Shown here: piece by piece, positions 46,806-56,161 of the stretch
Numbering within the stretch: the stretch's first letter is position 1
Layout of the letters: every line of letters begins with the position of its first letter
Assembly: GCA_018714895.1 (NCBI GenBank)
Contig: DVMQ01000017.1
Span: 1-64,000 of the forward strand
Length of the DNA stretch: 64,000 bases
Direction of reading: 5' to 3'
From: Coprovicinus avistercoris
GTDB taxonomy: Bacteria; Actinomycetota; Coriobacteriia; Coriobacteriales; Atopobiaceae
Made by a program: the position numbers and the translations under genes
Notes under the pieces: model-generated
Told to the model about the DNA's origin: nothing
Seen by the model: the letters and a program-made list of their open reading frames with translations, nothing else
Database searches by the model: none

Positions 46806-47876
46806 GTGGCCCGCAGAAACCCTAAGGTCTCAGTGATAATGCCGGTCTATAACGTTGACCGCTACGTGGGTCGTGCTATCGAGAGTCTGCAAAATCAGAC
46901 TATGCGAGATTTTGAGCTGCTTATTGTTGACGATGGCTCGACCGACCGATCGGGCGATATTGCAGATCGTTTTGCTGAGCGCGACATCCGTATTGATGTT
47001 TTTCATACACCAAACAGTGGAGCTCCGGCAGCACGCAATTATGCTTTAGATTGCGCACAAGGTACCTATGTGCAGTTCTTTGATGCAGACGACTGGGCCG
47101 AACCCACAATGCTTGCTGATTTGGTTGCAATTGCTGAGCGCGATAATGCAGAGCTTGTTATTTCTGGCTTCTATATCGATACGTACTATGGTGATGATGG
47201 TCGCCATCTATCTGAGAAGAAGTACCAGCCGACAAAAACGTATGATACGCAAGAGGATTTTCGTTGCGGTGCTTGGAAACTATTCGACGAGAACTTGCTG
47301 TACACCCCCTGGAATAAGCTCTTTTTGCGCAGTCGTATAGAAGATCTGAACCTGCGTTTTCGTCCCACTTTTTGGGATGATTTCCCCTTTGTATTGGATT
47401 ACATCACCGATGTAGAGCGCGTTTCGAATACCGAGCAATGCTATTACCACTTTATTCGTCAGCGTTCGGAGTCAGAAACAGCGCGTTGGCGCCCTGACAT
47501 GTATAAAAAGCGCGAAGAAGAGCATGGATGGATGCTTGATCTGTATCAGCATTGGGGTTTGCAGGGCGATGCTGCAAGTATGGAAATGGTGCAACGTCGT
47601 TATGCCGAGCGTCTCATAGGTTGTATTGAAAACGTCTGCAATCCTCGGTGCACCCTCTCTCGTAACGAAAAGCTTGAAGAGATTTCTCGCATGATTAGCA
47701 CCGAACGTGCTCGTGTGGCAGTGTCAGTTGCACATCCGCATTCACGTATGATGCGTATGATGCTTGAGCCTATTCGCTCATGCAACGCTTTACTTGCATA
47801 TGAAGAAGGACGTTTTATCTCGTTTGTAAAGCGACACAACACAAAGATGTTTGCTACGCTCAAAGCGAGACGTTAA
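46806..47876 (+). CDS. Family 2 glycosyltransferase
   Basis: A 356-residue GT-A enzyme. The N-terminal domain has VSVIMPVYNVDRYVGRAI, VDDGSTDRSG, ARNYALD and the DxD-type DADDW that binds metal and nucleotide-sugar. The C-terminal part is helical with no membrane segment. It probably adds a sugar to a wall polysaccharide or glycolipid. GTG 46806 follows AAGGAG. It stands alone next to the LCP-like gene. Confidence 0.92.
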   Translation: MARRNPKVSVIMPVYNVDRYVGRAIESLQNQTMRDFELLIVDDGSTDRSGDIADRFAERDIRIDVFHTPNSGAPAARNYALDCAQGTYVQFFDADDWAEPTMLADLVAIAERDNAELVISGFYIDTYYGDDGRHLSEKKYQPTKTYDTQEDFRCGAWKLFDENLLYTPWNKLFLRSRIEDLNLRFRPTFWDDFPFVLDYITDVERVSNTEQCYYHFIRQRSESETARWRPDMYKKREEEHGWMLDLYQHWGLQGDAASMEMVQRRYAERLIGCIENVCNPRCTLSRNEKLEEISRMISTERARVAVSVAHPHSRMMRMMLEPIRSCNALLAYEEGRFISFVKRHNTKMFATLKARR

Positions 47877-48053
47877 CTCTGTACCAAATGGGTATACGAG
47901 CAACAATGTATTATTAGACCATCGTGTTGCGTTTATTTACCATGCACGATGGAGAGTACAATTAAATCGCTATATCTAGAGGTTGTAGCCGTTACTGTAC
48001 GCAGAGCGCCATTGTGGTGTACACGCAAGGTTACCGTCAACAGGGAGCAGTCC

Positions 48054-48878
48054 ATGATCAAGCCTCGTCTTTTAACTGAGCAAGATCGCGAGAAGGTGCT
48101 TGAGTACGTTTCTGACGAGCCAGAAATGGCTGTTTTTATTACCGGCGATATTGAGCAGTTTGGCATGAAAGATCCGGTAAGTGTCTATGCTTTTGAAAAT
48201 CCCGACGGCTCATGGGATTCAATCGTTCTGCGCTTCTATGCTAACTACGTTTGCTATAGCCCTAACGATTGGTTTGATGCTGCTTCAGTTGCAGAATTTA
48301 TTCGTGACTCTACGGGCAATTCGTTCTTTGGCAGTATCAACGGTAAATATCAGGTAATTGCCGCTTTGGCAGGCTATCTTGATGAGCTTGATATGCGCTC
48401 ACTCAATCTGGCTAAGTGCACGCATCTCAAGCTTGATAAGGTAGCTCCGCCACCAGATGGCACTGCAATTCGTAAGCTTACTCCCGAAAACTATGACGAG
48501 CTTTTCGCACTGCTGGGTGCAATGGATGAGTACCGTGGTTTGTATTCAGATAAGCGTGCTATTTCTCTTGCTAAGCTGCAAAAGGCTGCCGATGAAGCCC
48601 ATGGATGCCTTACCTATGGAGCATTTTCCGATGGAGTGCTTGTTTCTACGGCAGCAACAAGTGCTGTAAGTTCTGAAAGTGCCATGGTTGTTGGTGTAGG
48701 TACTCGCAACGATATGCGTGGTTATGGTTTCGCAACGGCAGTTGTAGCGCAGCTGTGCAAGGATGCATTTGATTCTGGCATGAAGTTCCTCACGCTGTTC
48801 TATGAGAATCCTTCTGCAGGTAGGATTTATCAGCGCATTGGTTTTGAGCCCGCCGGTCGTTACGCAATGCTTCGTTAA
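48054..48878 (+). CDS. GNAT-family N-acetyltransferase
   Basis: A 274-residue protein with a C-terminal GNAT domain: VVGVGTRNDMRGYGFATAV is the acetyl-CoA pyrophosphate loop and GRIYQRIGFEPAGR the final motif. The N-terminal half is a domain of unknown role, as in other two-part GNAT proteins. ATG 48054 with AGGGAG before it was preferred over an upstream start at 47949. It is followed by an aminotransferase gene after 51 bases. Confidence 0.88.
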   Translation: MIKPRLLTEQDREKVLEYVSDEPEMAVFITGDIEQFGMKDPVSVYAFENPDGSWDSIVLRFYANYVCYSPNDWFDAASVAEFIRDSTGNSFFGSINGKYQVIAALAGYLDELDMRSLNLAKCTHLKLDKVAPPPDGTAIRKLTPENYDELFALLGAMDEYRGLYSDKRAISLAKLQKAADEAHGCLTYGAFSDGVLVSTAATSAVSSESAMVVGVGTRNDMRGYGFATAVVAQLCKDAFDSGMKFLTLFYENPSAGRIYQRIGFEPAGRYAMLR

Positions 48879-48929
48879 TTTCATAAAGAGCAGGTGGCTA
48901 CAAAGGCCTCCAAAAGGGAGTTTCTTGTT

Positions 48930-50090
48930 ATGCACTTTTCAAAGCGGTTGGATTTATTTGGCGATGAGGTTTTTGCCTCGCTTAATGCACGTCGTCGTAA
49001 GCTTGAAGCGGCAGGCCGCACAGTGTATGACCTCTCAGTTGGAACACCTGACTTTGAGCCGCCTGCTCATGTGGTGAATGCGCTTATTACCAGCGCTCAA
49101 CATCCGGAGAACTGGCGCTACTCGCTGCATGATAAAGATGAGCTACTTGATGCAGTGTGCAACTATTATCAAGATCGTTTTGGCGTGTCTGACATAACAC
49201 CTGAGATGGTTATGAGCTGTCGTGGTACCCAGGAAGGCATGGGTCATGTTTGTGCCGCCCTTGCCGATCCTGGCGATATTGCCCTCATTCCCGACCCGTG
49301 TTATCCCGTTTTTGCAGCAGGCACGCTTCTAGCAGGGGCAGAGCCGTATTACTATCACCTGACGGCGGAGCACAACTTTCTTCCTAACGTTGCTGAAATT
49401 CCTGATGAAGTGGCTGATAGAGCACGTTATATGGTGGTTTCTTTGCCTGCAAACCCAGTGGGTTCTGTAGGAACACCTGAGGTATATCAGGAAATAATCG
49501 CTTTTGCTCAGGATCATGACATTGTGATCATTCACGACAATGCCTATTCAGACATTGTGTTTGATGGTCCTGCGGGAGGCTCGTTCTTGTCTTATCCGGG
49601 AGCGCTTGATGTCGGTGTGGAGTTCTTGTCGCTCTCAAAGTCGTTTAACGTAACAGGAGCGCGTTTATCGTTTTTGGTTGGCCGCTCCGATATCGTGGCC
49701 GCAACACGCCGTTTGCGTGGTCAGGTCGACTTTGGCATGTTCTACCCCGAGCAAGACGCGGCTATTGCTGCGCTTACTGGTCCTCGTGATTCTGTTGAGC
49801 GTCAGCGGCTGTTGTATCAGGAGCGTCGTGATGCGCTTTGCGATGGCCTTGAGGCGATTGGCTGGGAGCGTCCTAATGCCCACGGTTCGATGTTTGTTTG
49901 GGCTCGCATTCCGCATGGACGTATGGATTCTGTTGCTTTTGTTGGTGAGCTGATGGAGCGCTCTGGCGTAATTGTGACGCCGGGAGCAAGCTTTGGTCCT
50001 TCGGGTGAAGGATACGTGCGCATGGCGCTAGTTATGGAGCCTGATCGTTTGCGCGAGGCGGTTGCTGCTATTGAGCAAGCAGGGATGTAG
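48930..50090 (+). CDS. PLP-dependent class I/II aminotransferase
   Basis: A 386-residue fold-type I enzyme. Visible motifs are YDLSVGTPDFEPPAHV, the Asn-Pro pair in LPANPVGSVG, the Asp/Tyr pair HDNAYSDIVFDG and the PLP-lysine motif SLSKSFNVTGARLSF. The layout fits the alanine/aspartate/LL-diaminopimelate aminotransferase group, but the substrate is not determined. ATG 48930 has AAGGGAG nine bases before it; GTG 48894 is an alternative. Confidence 0.88.
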   Translation: MHFSKRLDLFGDEVFASLNARRRKLEAAGRTVYDLSVGTPDFEPPAHVVNALITSAQHPENWRYSLHDKDELLDAVCNYYQDRFGVSDITPEMVMSCRGTQEGMGHVCAALADPGDIALIPDPCYPVFAAGTLLAGAEPYYYHLTAEHNFLPNVAEIPDEVADRARYMVVSLPANPVGSVGTPEVYQEIIAFAQDHDIVIIHDNAYSDIVFDGPAGGSFLSYPGALDVGVEFLSLSKSFNVTGARLSFLVGRSDIVAATRRLRGQVDFGMFYPEQDAAIAALTGPRDSVERQRLLYQERRDALCDGLEAIGWERPNAHGSMFVWARIPHGRMDSVAFVGELMERSGVIVTPGASFGPSGEGYVRMALVMEPDRLREAVAAIEQAGM

Positions 50091-50106
50091 AACGTACAAG
50101 CTTACC

Positions 50107-50138
50107 TAGACGGACTTTGTTAGACGGATGTTAGACTA
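50107..50138. repeat. Short direct repeats before the small ORF at 50154
   Basis: TAGACGGA occurs at 50107-50114 and 50121-50128, followed by TTAGACTA at 50131-50138. Such spaced repeats may be an operator. Confidence 0.3.
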
Positions 50139-50153
50139 AAGAGGGGCAGTTAC

Positions 50154-50342
50154 TTGTCTTCGGTTACCAGAGCTTTTTATCGCCTAATTGTGCGAGGGCG
50201 GCGTATTCCCATCACACTCTCTTGTCCAGAACCTAATGAAGAAAGCCTAAAGAGTATTCAGGATGCTGAGGATATTCTTTCCTCTGGCGGACATGGTTTC
50301 AAAACACCCCATGAAATGCTTGAAGCTGCACTGAAGGATTAG
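50154..50342 (+). pseudogene. RelB/DinJ-type antitoxin fragment (tentative)
   Basis: A 62-codon frame with TTG start and GAGGGG upstream. The product, including FYRLIVRGRRIP and TPHEMLEAAL, resembles the C-terminal two-thirds of RelB/DinJ antitoxins (pattern FLRQVV..R.IPF..PN.ET, then a short acidic end). The N-terminal ribbon-helix-helix part is missing: the frame is open upstream only to a stop at 50121 with no good start. No toxin gene is nearby. It could be a relic or a small intact protein of unknown role. Confidence 0.4.
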
Positions 50343-50657
50343 CACCATAGGGTGCCTAGAACCTGATACATTCCTTCTTTTTTACGTAAAATAAAATCTT
50401 TGATTCTGAGTAATAGTTGCTTCTGGCTACCAAAAAATATTTAGTCTCTGCAACCTATACGTCTCTTCTTCAAAGCTTACAAGAGCGTCTCAACATTTCA
50501 ACTTTGCAGGTATATCAATACGCATGCTCTTTGGGCTGCATGAAGCAGTTTTATAGATCTGCATGCAGAAATCTCAAGTTTGACAAGAGTTTTGCGTAAG
50601 CTTAATAAGCGCAGGAGATAGTCTGATTAAACTTAACAGAAATCCGGACTCATATTA
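50343..50657 (+). other. Gene-free A+T-rich stretch
   Basis: These 315 bases hold the promoter at 50580-50608 and no convincing gene. A 60-codon frame at 50417-50599 has no recognisable product or ribosome-binding site. A partner toxin for the antitoxin-like fragment was looked for and not seen. Confidence 0.6.
50580..50608 (+). promoter_or_regulatory. Promoter of the HAD hydrolase gene
   Basis: A perfect TTGACA (50580-50585), a 17-base spacer and TAATAA (50603-50608), 49 bases before the next gene. Confidence 0.8.
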
Positions 50658-51455
50658 ATGGATGGAACTATGGAGACTGCCAACCTGGATATTCGTGCTG
50701 CCTTTTTCGATGTTGACGGCACGCTTCTCTCATTTACAACGCACGAAGAGCCAGCCTCAACAAAAGAAGCTATTCGTCGGCTGAGTGCTGCAGGCATTGT
50801 TCCTATTCTTGCTACTGGTCGGCCGTCTTATCAGCTGACGGGGCTCGATCTTGAGGGATTTCAAGCATTCGTTACCATTAACGGCCAGCTTTGCTATACG
50901 CCAGAACGCACTCTTGTAGAGCGTCCGCTTGATAAAGAAGATATTGCAGTTGTAGTTGATCAGGTGCAACACGGGCTCTATGACTGTCTCTTTATGGAAA
51001 GAGACCGCTTCTATGTTTCTGGTAAAGGCGAGCGTGAGCAACGTCAGGAAAAGCTTATTGGCGTGAATTATCCGGTTGGTGATCCAGCACGTGCTTTGGA
51101 GCATGATATTTTCCAGCTCAACGTGTATTTACCGCCCGAGGAGCTGCATATCATTCGTGATGCTACTCACAACACAAAGTTTGCCGGTTGGACAGACAAT
51201 TTCTCCGACGTCATGTCGCGTGACGGCGGCAAAGCATCCGGTGCACTGGAAGTGCTTAAGCAACTGGGTATTAGTCCAGAGAAAACCATTGCCTTTGGTG
51301 ATGGTGGCAACGACTTAGAGCTGTTTGAAGTAGTGGGTACTTCGGTTGCCATGGGTAACGCCAATCCTGAAGTGCTTGAGCAGGCTACTATGATTACGGA
51401 CGATGTAGATCATGATGGTATTTATAACGCCTGTGTGCGCCTGGGTTTGATATAG
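50658..51455 (+). CDS. HAD-superfamily hydrolase, Cof type
   Basis: A 265-residue phosphatase of the Cof/YbjI subgroup. Motif I is FFDVDGTLLS, motif II ATGRPS, and motif IV FGDGGNDLELF; a cap domain lies between. Substrates of such enzymes are usually sugar phosphates or cofactor phosphates. An in-frame ATG at 50670 is a possible alternative start. It ends before the leucine leader region. Confidence 0.9.
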   Translation: MDGTMETANLDIRAAFFDVDGTLLSFTTHEEPASTKEAIRRLSAAGIVPILATGRPSYQLTGLDLEGFQAFVTINGQLCYTPERTLVERPLDKEDIAVVVDQVQHGLYDCLFMERDRFYVSGKGEREQRQEKLIGVNYPVGDPARALEHDIFQLNVYLPPEELHIIRDATHNTKFAGWTDNFSDVMSRDGGKASGALEVLKQLGISPEKTIAFGDGGNDLELFEVVGTSVAMGNANPEVLEQATMITDDVDHDGIYNACVRLGLI

Positions 51456-51576
51456 AACTGTTTGTTAGAAATCGCTATCTGGAATCAGTACCTAATTCTT
51501 ACGCTCATTGGCTCTTGTTTCGTGTACACTCGTTTGCACGGGTGTTTTACCCTCAGACGACGAGAGGCACAAGAGC

Positions 51577-51693
51577 ATGCGTGTATCAGCACATAACATT
51601 CTGCGTAGCGCAACAGCATTAGCTGTTGGTACGTCATGTGCAGCCACACACGAGCTTCTCGGTCTAGCGCTACTAGCCGCTGTTGCGCGCTAG
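51577..51693 (+). CDS. Leucine-rich leader peptide of the leu operon
   Basis: A 38-residue peptide (MRVSAHNIL..., ending ELLGLALLAAVAR). Near the end it has five Leu codons within a seven-codon stretch, three of them CTA, a codon rare in the neighbouring genes. Its position before leuA and the repeat structure after it (next entry) fit transcription or translation attenuation: slow translation when Leu-tRNA is scarce would change the RNA fold and allow leuA expression. Similar leader peptides occur before leuA in other actinobacteria. Confidence 0.7.
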   Translation: MRVSAHNILRSATALAVGTSCAATHELLGLALLAAVAR

Positions 51694-51775
51694 GGCTTCT
51701 CCACTCGTCTCGGCAAGATACGAAGCTCACCGCGCGCAGCGCGACCCCAGAAGGGGCGGCAGCCGCTCGAGCTTC
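51652..51775 (+). promoter_or_regulatory. Attenuator of leuA with competing pairings
   Basis: GAGCTTC occurs at 51652-51658, inside the Leu codons of the leader peptide, and again at 51769-51775 before the leuA ribosome-binding site. The complement GAAGCTC lies between them at 51722-51728, so it can pair with either copy. A CCCC-AGAA-GGGG hairpin (51745-51756) lies between. The 12-base repeat CGAGCTTCTCGG at 51651 and 51768 underlies the two copies. Confidence 0.6.
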
Positions 51776-51830
51776 TCGGCACGCCATGTCGCCCCTGGAC
51801 CGCAAGCACTATTGGAACCAGGAGGCAGTC

Positions 51831-53366
51831 ATGACCAGAAAGATCCACATCTTCGATACAACCCTGCGTGACGGCGAGCAGTCGCCGGGCGCCTCCATGA
51901 ATACCGAGGAAAAGCTGGTTATTGCGCAAGAGCTTATCCGTATGGGCGTCGATGTTATCGAAGCTGGTTTCCCTATTTCTTCTCCAGGTGATTTTCGTTC
52001 TGTACAAGAAATCGGCCGTCTCGCTGGAGACGATTGCGTCGTTTGTGGCCTTACCCGCGCTGTTGATAAGGACATCGACCGCGCTGCAGAGGCTCTGAAA
52101 ACAGCCAAGCGTCCGCGTATTCACACCGGTCTGGGCGTATCTCCCAGCCACCTCAAAGAGAAGCTTCGCATTACCGAAAATGAGTGCATTGAGCGCGCAA
52201 GGCATTGTGTTTCATATGCTAAGAAGTACGTCGAAGACGTTGAGTTTTATGCAGAAGATGCAGGTCGTGCCGATCAGGACTTCCTGATTCGTGTAATTCA
52301 GGCTGCCATAGATGCTGGCGCAACTGTAGTAAATATTCCTGATACCACGGGCTATCAGTTGCCTGAGGACTTTGGCGCTCGTATTAAGAGCCTTGCCGAT
52401 AACGTTATTGGCATTGAGAACGTCATTATCTCTGTTCATACGCATAACGATCTCGGTATGGCTACGGCCCTTGCCCTGCAGGGTGTCAAGAATGGCGCTC
52501 GCCAGGTGGAGTGCACCATCAATGGTCTTGGCGAGCGTGCGGGCAACACCGCTCTCGAAGAAGTGGTCATGGCCATTAAGATGCACGGTGACGAGCTTGA
52601 TGCTCACACTGACATCGTGACCACCGAGCTTACGCGCGCCAGCCACCTTGTCAGCCGCATTACCGGCATGAACGTGCAGGCAAACAAGGCAATTGTTGGC
52701 GCCAACGCTTTCGCACATTCCTCAGGTATTCACCAGGACGGCGTCCTTAAAGCGCGTGATACCTATGAGATTATCGATCCTGCTGATGTGGGCGCTGCTG
52801 GCTCCGAGATTATTCTTTCTGCTCGTTCTGGTCACGCAGCACTGCGTCACCGCCTCTCTGAGCTTGGCTACACCTTTGAAGATGCTGAGTTCGATGAGAT
52901 TTATCAGCGCTTCCTTGAAATTGCTGATCAGAAGAAAGAGGTCTACGACGAGGACCTCGAGTCGATGGTTCAGGAACGTCAGCGCGATGTAGCTGCAGTT
53001 TATACGCTCGACGCACTTCAAGTTTCCTGTGGCGATCCCCTTATTCCTACAGCAACCGCTACGATTACCGACGAGCTGGGTGTAAAGCATGTAGTTGCAG
53101 CTACCGGCACCGGCCCAGTTGATGCTGCGTATCAGGCAGTTGATAAGGTCGTGGCAGTTCACGGTGATCTTGCAGAATTCGCAATTAAGGCTATTACACG
53201 TGGCATTGACGCAATTGGCGAGGTAACGGTTCGCATTACGGCAGAAGACGGCAAGGTCTATACCGGCCGTGGTGCCGACACCGATATTATCGTCTCCAGC
53301 GCCAAGGCATACGTGAACGCCATTAACCGCATGATTCAGACAACGCGTTCAAAGGAGGGCAAGTAA
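51831..53366 (+). CDS. leuA: 2-isopropylmalate synthase
   Basis: First committed step of leucine synthesis: acetyl-CoA + 2-ketoisovalerate to 2-isopropylmalate. The 511-residue product has DTTLRDGEQSPG near residue 8, the metal-ligand segment HTHNDLGMA, NGLGERAGN and a C-terminal LeuA dimer domain for leucine feedback. ATG 51831 follows AGGAGG; the longer upstream frame runs through the attenuator. Its stop overlaps the leuC start. Confidence 0.97.
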   Translation: MTRKIHIFDTTLRDGEQSPGASMNTEEKLVIAQELIRMGVDVIEAGFPISSPGDFRSVQEIGRLAGDDCVVCGLTRAVDKDIDRAAEALKTAKRPRIHTGLGVSPSHLKEKLRITENECIERARHCVSYAKKYVEDVEFYAEDAGRADQDFLIRVIQAAIDAGATVVNIPDTTGYQLPEDFGARIKSLADNVIGIENVIISVHTHNDLGMATALALQGVKNGARQVECTINGLGERAGNTALEEVVMAIKMHGDELDAHTDIVTTELTRASHLVSRITGMNVQANKAIVGANAFAHSSGIHQDGVLKARDTYEIIDPADVGAAGSEIILSARSGHAALRHRLSELGYTFEDAEFDEIYQRFLEIADQKKEVYDEDLESMVQERQRDVAAVYTLDALQVSCGDPLIPTATATITDELGVKHVVAATGTGPVDAAYQAVDKVVAVHGDLAEFAIKAITRGIDAIGEVTVRITAEDGKVYTGRGADTDIIVSSAKAYVNAINRMIQTTRSKEGK

Positions 53367-54631
53367 TGCCTCGCTCTATGACCATGGCCGAGAAGATCCT
53401 CGCGGCTCATGCTGGACTCGAAGAGGTTGTTCCCGGTCAGCTCGTTGAGTGCGACCTCGATGGTGTGCTCGCAAACGACATCACCGCTCCTATCGCTATT
53501 AAAACGGTTCGTGAGATAGGCGCCGGCGTTTTTGATAAGGACCGCATCTTCTTAGTGCCCGACCACTATTCGCCCAACAAGGACATTAAGAGTGCTGAGC
53601 AGACCAAGATTACGCGTGACTTTGCTCATGAGATGGGTATTACGCACTACTACGAGCAGGGTTGCATGGGTATTGAGCATGCCCTCCTGCCCGAACTTGG
53701 TATTGTGGTTCCCGGTGACTTAGTCATTGGTGCCGATTCGCATACCTGCACATATGGCGGTATTGGTGCTTTCTCCACCGGCGTTGGTTCCACCGATGCA
53801 GGTGTTGGTATGGCAACTGGTCGCGCCTGGTTTAAGGTGCCAGAAACGATTCGTATTGTTGTGGATGGTGAGCTTCCTCAGGGTGCCAGTGCTAAAGACA
53901 TTATTCTGTACATCATTGGCCAGATTGGCGTGGATGGCGCACTGTATTGCGCTATGGAGTTTGCCGGCTCAACCATCGAAGCACTTTCGGTAGAAGGTCG
54001 TCTCACCATTGCGAATATGGCTATCGAAGCTGGTGGCAAAGCTGGTCTGTTTGAGGTTGACGATACATGCCGCGCCTATGTGAAAGAGCACAGCACCCGT
54101 TCGTTTGTGGAATATCATCCTGACGAGGATGCTACCTACAAGCAGGTTATTCATATCGATGCTGCAGATATTGTTCCTACCGTATCCTGGCCGCATCTGC
54201 CCTCTAACACTCATCCGGTGGCAGAGAGCCGCGATATTACTATTGACCAGGTGGTTATTGGTTCATGCACCAATGGCCGTATCGAAGATATGCGCGCTGC
54301 TGCCGAGGTGCTGCGCAACCGCACGGTTGCAGAAAATGTACGCTGCATTGTTATTCCTGCTACACAGCGCGTTTGGTTGCAGTGTGTCCATGAGGGGCTT
54401 ATGGACATCTTCGTGAATGCCCACTGCGTTGTTTCCACGCCCACCTGCGGTCCGTGCCTGGGTGGTTACATGGGTATTCTGGCTGCTGGCGAGCGCTGCA
54501 TATCCACAACCAATCGCAACTTTGTAGGACGCATGGGTGACCCAACCTCTGAGGTATATTTGGCAAGTCCTGCTGTTGCTGCAGCTTCAGCAGTTGCGGG
54601 TCATATTGCCCTTCCGGAAGATCTTGACTAA
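53366..54631 (+). CDS. leuC: 3-isopropylmalate dehydratase, large subunit
   Basis: LeuC and LeuD isomerize 2- to 3-isopropylmalate with an iron-sulfur cluster. The 421-residue length fits the shorter (archaeal/homoaconitase-like) LeuC type. The cluster cysteines lie in GSCTNGR and CGPCLGG; GADSHTCTYG is also seen. The start overlaps the leuA stop (TAATG). Unusually, the small subunit gene does not follow directly. Confidence 0.96.
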   Translation: MPRSMTMAEKILAAHAGLEEVVPGQLVECDLDGVLANDITAPIAIKTVREIGAGVFDKDRIFLVPDHYSPNKDIKSAEQTKITRDFAHEMGITHYYEQGCMGIEHALLPELGIVVPGDLVIGADSHTCTYGGIGAFSTGVGSTDAGVGMATGRAWFKVPETIRIVVDGELPQGASAKDIILYIIGQIGVDGALYCAMEFAGSTIEALSVEGRLTIANMAIEAGGKAGLFEVDDTCRAYVKEHSTRSFVEYHPDEDATYKQVIHIDAADIVPTVSWPHLPSNTHPVAESRDITIDQVVIGSCTNGRIEDMRAAAEVLRNRTVAENVRCIVIPATQRVWLQCVHEGLMDIFVNAHCVVSTPTCGPCLGGYMGILAAGERCISTTNRNFVGRMGDPTSEVYLASPAVAAASAVAGHIALPEDLD

Positions 54632-54666
54632 GGCTTCCTGTCTCTGAAGCAGCGAAAGGGGTAAAA

Positions 54667-56148
54667 GTGCTGTTCATTGGTATAGACCTGGGGACCTCCG
54701 CCTGTAAATTTCTGCTTGTAGATGAGCAGGGAACCGTTAAATCGGTGGTGAGTGAGGCCTATGAGGTTGAATACCCACAGCCCGGTTGGAGTCAGCAGAA
54801 CCCTGCCGCATGGCTTGATGCGGTGCGGCGGGGTATCCCACGTCTGTTGGATGGACAAGATGCCTCTGAAGTCTGTGCAATTGGCTGTGGTGGACAAATG
54901 CATGGACTTGTTGCACTTGATGCTCACAACGACGTTATTCGTCCGGCAATTCTTTGGAATGATGGACGTACCTCTGCTGAGGTCTCATATTTAAATGAGA
55001 CTATAGGAACTGAGAAAATCCTTTCGTATACAGGCAATATCGCCTTTGCAGGATTTACTGCCCCTAAGCTGCTGTGGGTTCGCAAGCATGAACCCGAGAA
55101 CTTTAAACGCATTGCTCATGTAATGTTGCCAAAAGACTATGTCAACTTTTGGCTTACTGGAGCGTATGTTTCCGATCCCTCAGATGCCTCGGGTACGCTG
55201 CTCTTTGATGTGGCGCATCGCACCTGGAGCGAAGAAATGCTCGAGATCTGTGGCCTGCAAAAATCTTGGTTGCCACAGGTATATGAGAGCTATCAGCCGG
55301 TAGGAACGCTGCGTGCAGAAGTAGCACAAGAACTCGGATTGCCCACTCATACGGTAGTTGCAGCAGGAGCAGGTGATAACGCTGCAGCAGCGCTTGGTTG
55401 TGGCGTTATAGGTCCGGGAACTATGAATGTAAGCTTGGGCACTTCAGGCACCGTTTTTATTCCTACCGATACGTTTGTATCTGGTGTTGGAGATAAAATC
55501 CATTCATTCTGTCATGCCGACGGTAAGTGGCATCTGATGGGTTGCATTCTTTCAGCTGCAAGCTGTAATGCCTGGTGGGCGCAGGATATTTTGCATACAA
55601 AAGATATCGCTGCGGAGCAGGTATCGATTTGTCGCGAAAATGTTCAGAAAGACCAGCCTTTCTTTTTGCCCTACCTTATGGGCGAGCGTACCCCACACAA
55701 TGACACGTCTGCACGCGGTGCATTTATGGGTTTGTCCATGTCAACCTCTCGCAGTGATATGACGCGTGCGGTGCTTGAAGGTGTTGCTTTTGCCGTGCGT
55801 GATTCAGTAGAGATTGCACGCTCCATGGGAGTGAACCCAAGCACTTCGATGGTGTGTGGTGGAGGAGCGCGGAGCGACATCTGGCTTGAAATGCTTGCAG
55901 ATATTTTGGATGTCTCGCTCGTACGACCAGCCACTGAACAAGGACCTGGCATGGGCGGAGCAATGCTTGGTGCCATCGCAGCAGGTGTCTTCACTTCTCC
56001 GGAAGCGTGTGCACAAGCAATGGTTACCGGTGAGCAAACGAGTTTTCAGCCAAATCAAGAGCTGTATGAACGCTACAACGAGCGCTATAAACTCTGGCGC
56101 GACCTTTATCCAGCTCTTTCACCAATTTGTAAGACGATGATCCAATAA
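54667..56148 (+). CDS. xylB: Xylulokinase-like FGGY kinase
   Basis: A 493-residue FGGY-family kinase; xylulokinase phosphorylates D-xylulose with ATP. It has the N-terminal GIDLGTSACK, the substrate-side GGQMHGLV and NDGRTS, and the C-terminal VCGGGARSDIW. GTG 54667 follows GAAAGGGG. It lies between leuC and leuD with gaps of 35 and 13 bases, so it must be co-transcribed with the leucine genes although its role is in pentose metabolism. The precise sugar is inferred from family layout only. Confidence 0.88.
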   Translation: MLFIGIDLGTSACKFLLVDEQGTVKSVVSEAYEVEYPQPGWSQQNPAAWLDAVRRGIPRLLDGQDASEVCAIGCGGQMHGLVALDAHNDVIRPAILWNDGRTSAEVSYLNETIGTEKILSYTGNIAFAGFTAPKLLWVRKHEPENFKRIAHVMLPKDYVNFWLTGAYVSDPSDASGTLLFDVAHRTWSEEMLEICGLQKSWLPQVYESYQPVGTLRAEVAQELGLPTHTVVAAGAGDNAAAALGCGVIGPGTMNVSLGTSGTVFIPTDTFVSGVGDKIHSFCHADGKWHLMGCILSAASCNAWWAQDILHTKDIAAEQVSICRENVQKDQPFFLPYLMGERTPHNDTSARGAFMGLSMSTSRSDMTRAVLEGVAFAVRDSVEIARSMGVNPSTSMVCGGGARSDIWLEMLADILDVSLVRPATEQGPGMGGAMLGAIAAGVFTSPEACAQAMVTGEQTSFQPNQELYERYNERYKLWRDLYPALSPICKTMIQ

Positions 56149-56161
56149 GGAGCAGATGATC

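Noticed and set aside
50417..50599. 60-codon frame considered as a toxin partner for the antitoxin-like fragment
   Set aside because: No RelE/YafQ-type features and no ribosome-binding site; it overlaps the promoter of the next gene.
51636..51830. N-terminal extension of leuA
   Set aside because: The frame is open, but it runs through the attenuator and leader-peptide region; ATG 51831 has a strong ribosome-binding site and gives the canonical start.
51694..51830. T-box riboswitch before leuA
   Set aside because: The conserved T-box sequence (AGGGTGGNACCGCG type) is absent; the leader peptide layout explains the region better.
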